A model generated the notes under the pieces. It was not told where the DNA came from, did no database searches, and saw nothing but the letters and a program-made list of their open reading frames with translations. 5,780 nucleotides of DNA from Calditrichota bacterium (lineage in GTDB: Bacteria > Zhuqueibacterota > Zhuqueibacteria > Oleimicrobiales > Geothermoviventaceae), in contig JAADFT010000160.1 of NCBI GenBank assembly GCA_013152765.1, positions 1-5,780 on the forward strand, in the 5' to 3' direction. Shown here in pieces: positions 5,674-5,780 of this stretch (the stretch's first letter is position 1; the number at the start of each line of letters is the position of its first letter). Made by a program: the position numbers and the translations under genes.

Positions 5674-5710
5674 CGAGCGGTCGGTTGCACCGTCCTGAGA
5701 CAAACTGGCC

Positions 5711-5738
5711 TTGCAATGTGGGGCGCGGTTTCTTAAAT
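5711..5738 (+). promoter_or_regulatory. Candidate sigma-70-type promoter
   Basis: TTGCAA (5711-5716) and TTAAAT (5733-5738) are separated by 16 bases, each matching consensus at four of six positions, in the most AT-rich spot of this tail. Transcription would begin near 5745, about 30 bases before the GTG at 5777. Confidence 0.35.
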
Positions 5739-5776
5739 TGCGCTGAGGCCAACGCAGGCAACGCATGGAGGCGCAC

Positions 5777-5780
5777 GTGG
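5777..5780 (+). CDS. Probable start of a gene running off the right edge
   Basis: GGAGG at 5767-5771 is followed after five bases by GTG at 5777, a good initiation signal in this genome's style. An ATG at 5765 is the alternative but has no clear ribosome-binding site and overlaps the GGAGG. Only one codon is visible, so nothing can be said of the product. Confidence 0.4.

Larger units (their letters stand above)
5277..5776. other. 500-base non-coding tail rich in stem-loops
   Basis: No open frame here has a ribosome-binding site or a recognisable product; translations on both strands are rich in Arg, Pro and Ser. The stretch holds several inverted repeats listed separately. Smaller ones are AGAG/CTCT (5315-5328), GGGG-N7-CCCC (5329-5343), the near-palindrome TTCCG-GA-CGGAA (5467-5478) and CGGT-TGC-ACCG (5682-5692). 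It ends in a possible promoter and a start site. No tRNA or known riboswitch core was recognised. Confidence 0.55.

Noticed and set aside
5234..5776. Open frames on both strands over the non-coding tail (including 5280-5639 on the plus strand)
   Set aside because: Their starts lack ribosome-binding sites, one overlaps the tenA paralogue, and the products are low-complexity Arg/Pro/Ser-rich.

Overview
The window comes from a GC-rich bacterium. Its genes are dense, with strong GGAGG-type ribosome-binding sites, and the GC-rich sequence throws up many long open frames antisense to real genes. I cannot fix a lineage from the sequence. The proteins are ordinary bacterial signalling and cofactor-salvage families, with no phage, transposase, CRISPR, tRNA or rRNA gene visible.

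Left part (1-2214, + strand): a compact signalling operon. It begins inside a gene ending in two receiver (REC) domains, most likely the C-terminus of a hybrid histidine kinase. Next come a single-domain CheY/DivK-like receiver and a REC-HD-GYP protein whose ATG overlaps the stop codon before it (ATGA). The reading is a phosphorelay in which kinase and receivers control a cyclic-di-GMP phosphodiesterase. Several HD-GYP metal ligands are intact, but the Glu that in some relatives binds a third metal is Gln here.

Middle (2358-3314, - strand): an ADP-ribosylglycohydrolase (DraG/ARH family), convergent with the signalling operon. Its start is set by a GGGAGG site just upstream of ATG 3314, so a GTG six bases earlier is probably not the start. 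About 600 bases without a convincing gene separate it from the next, divergent operon.

Right part (3916-5276, + strand): two tandem TenA-family genes 26 bases apart. The first keeps every catalytic position of classical Cys-type TenA (thiaminase II, aminopyrimidine aminohydrolase). The second lacks the Cys and has the Glu-bearing motif of the TenA_E subgroup. Together they point to salvage of the thiamin pyrimidine (HMP) moiety. I found no TPP riboswitch upstream.

The last 500 bases (5277-5776) appear non-coding. They hold several stem-loops, a REP-like inverted repeat, a GGTGTC-N8-GACACC palindrome, a possible sigma-70-type promoter, and a GGAGG site followed by a GTG that probably starts a gene leaving the window. 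I see no clearly new system. The points most worth a second look are the TenA_C/TenA_E pair beside a divergent ADP-ribosylglycohydrolase, the HD-GYP metal-site substitution, and the structured non-coding tail.
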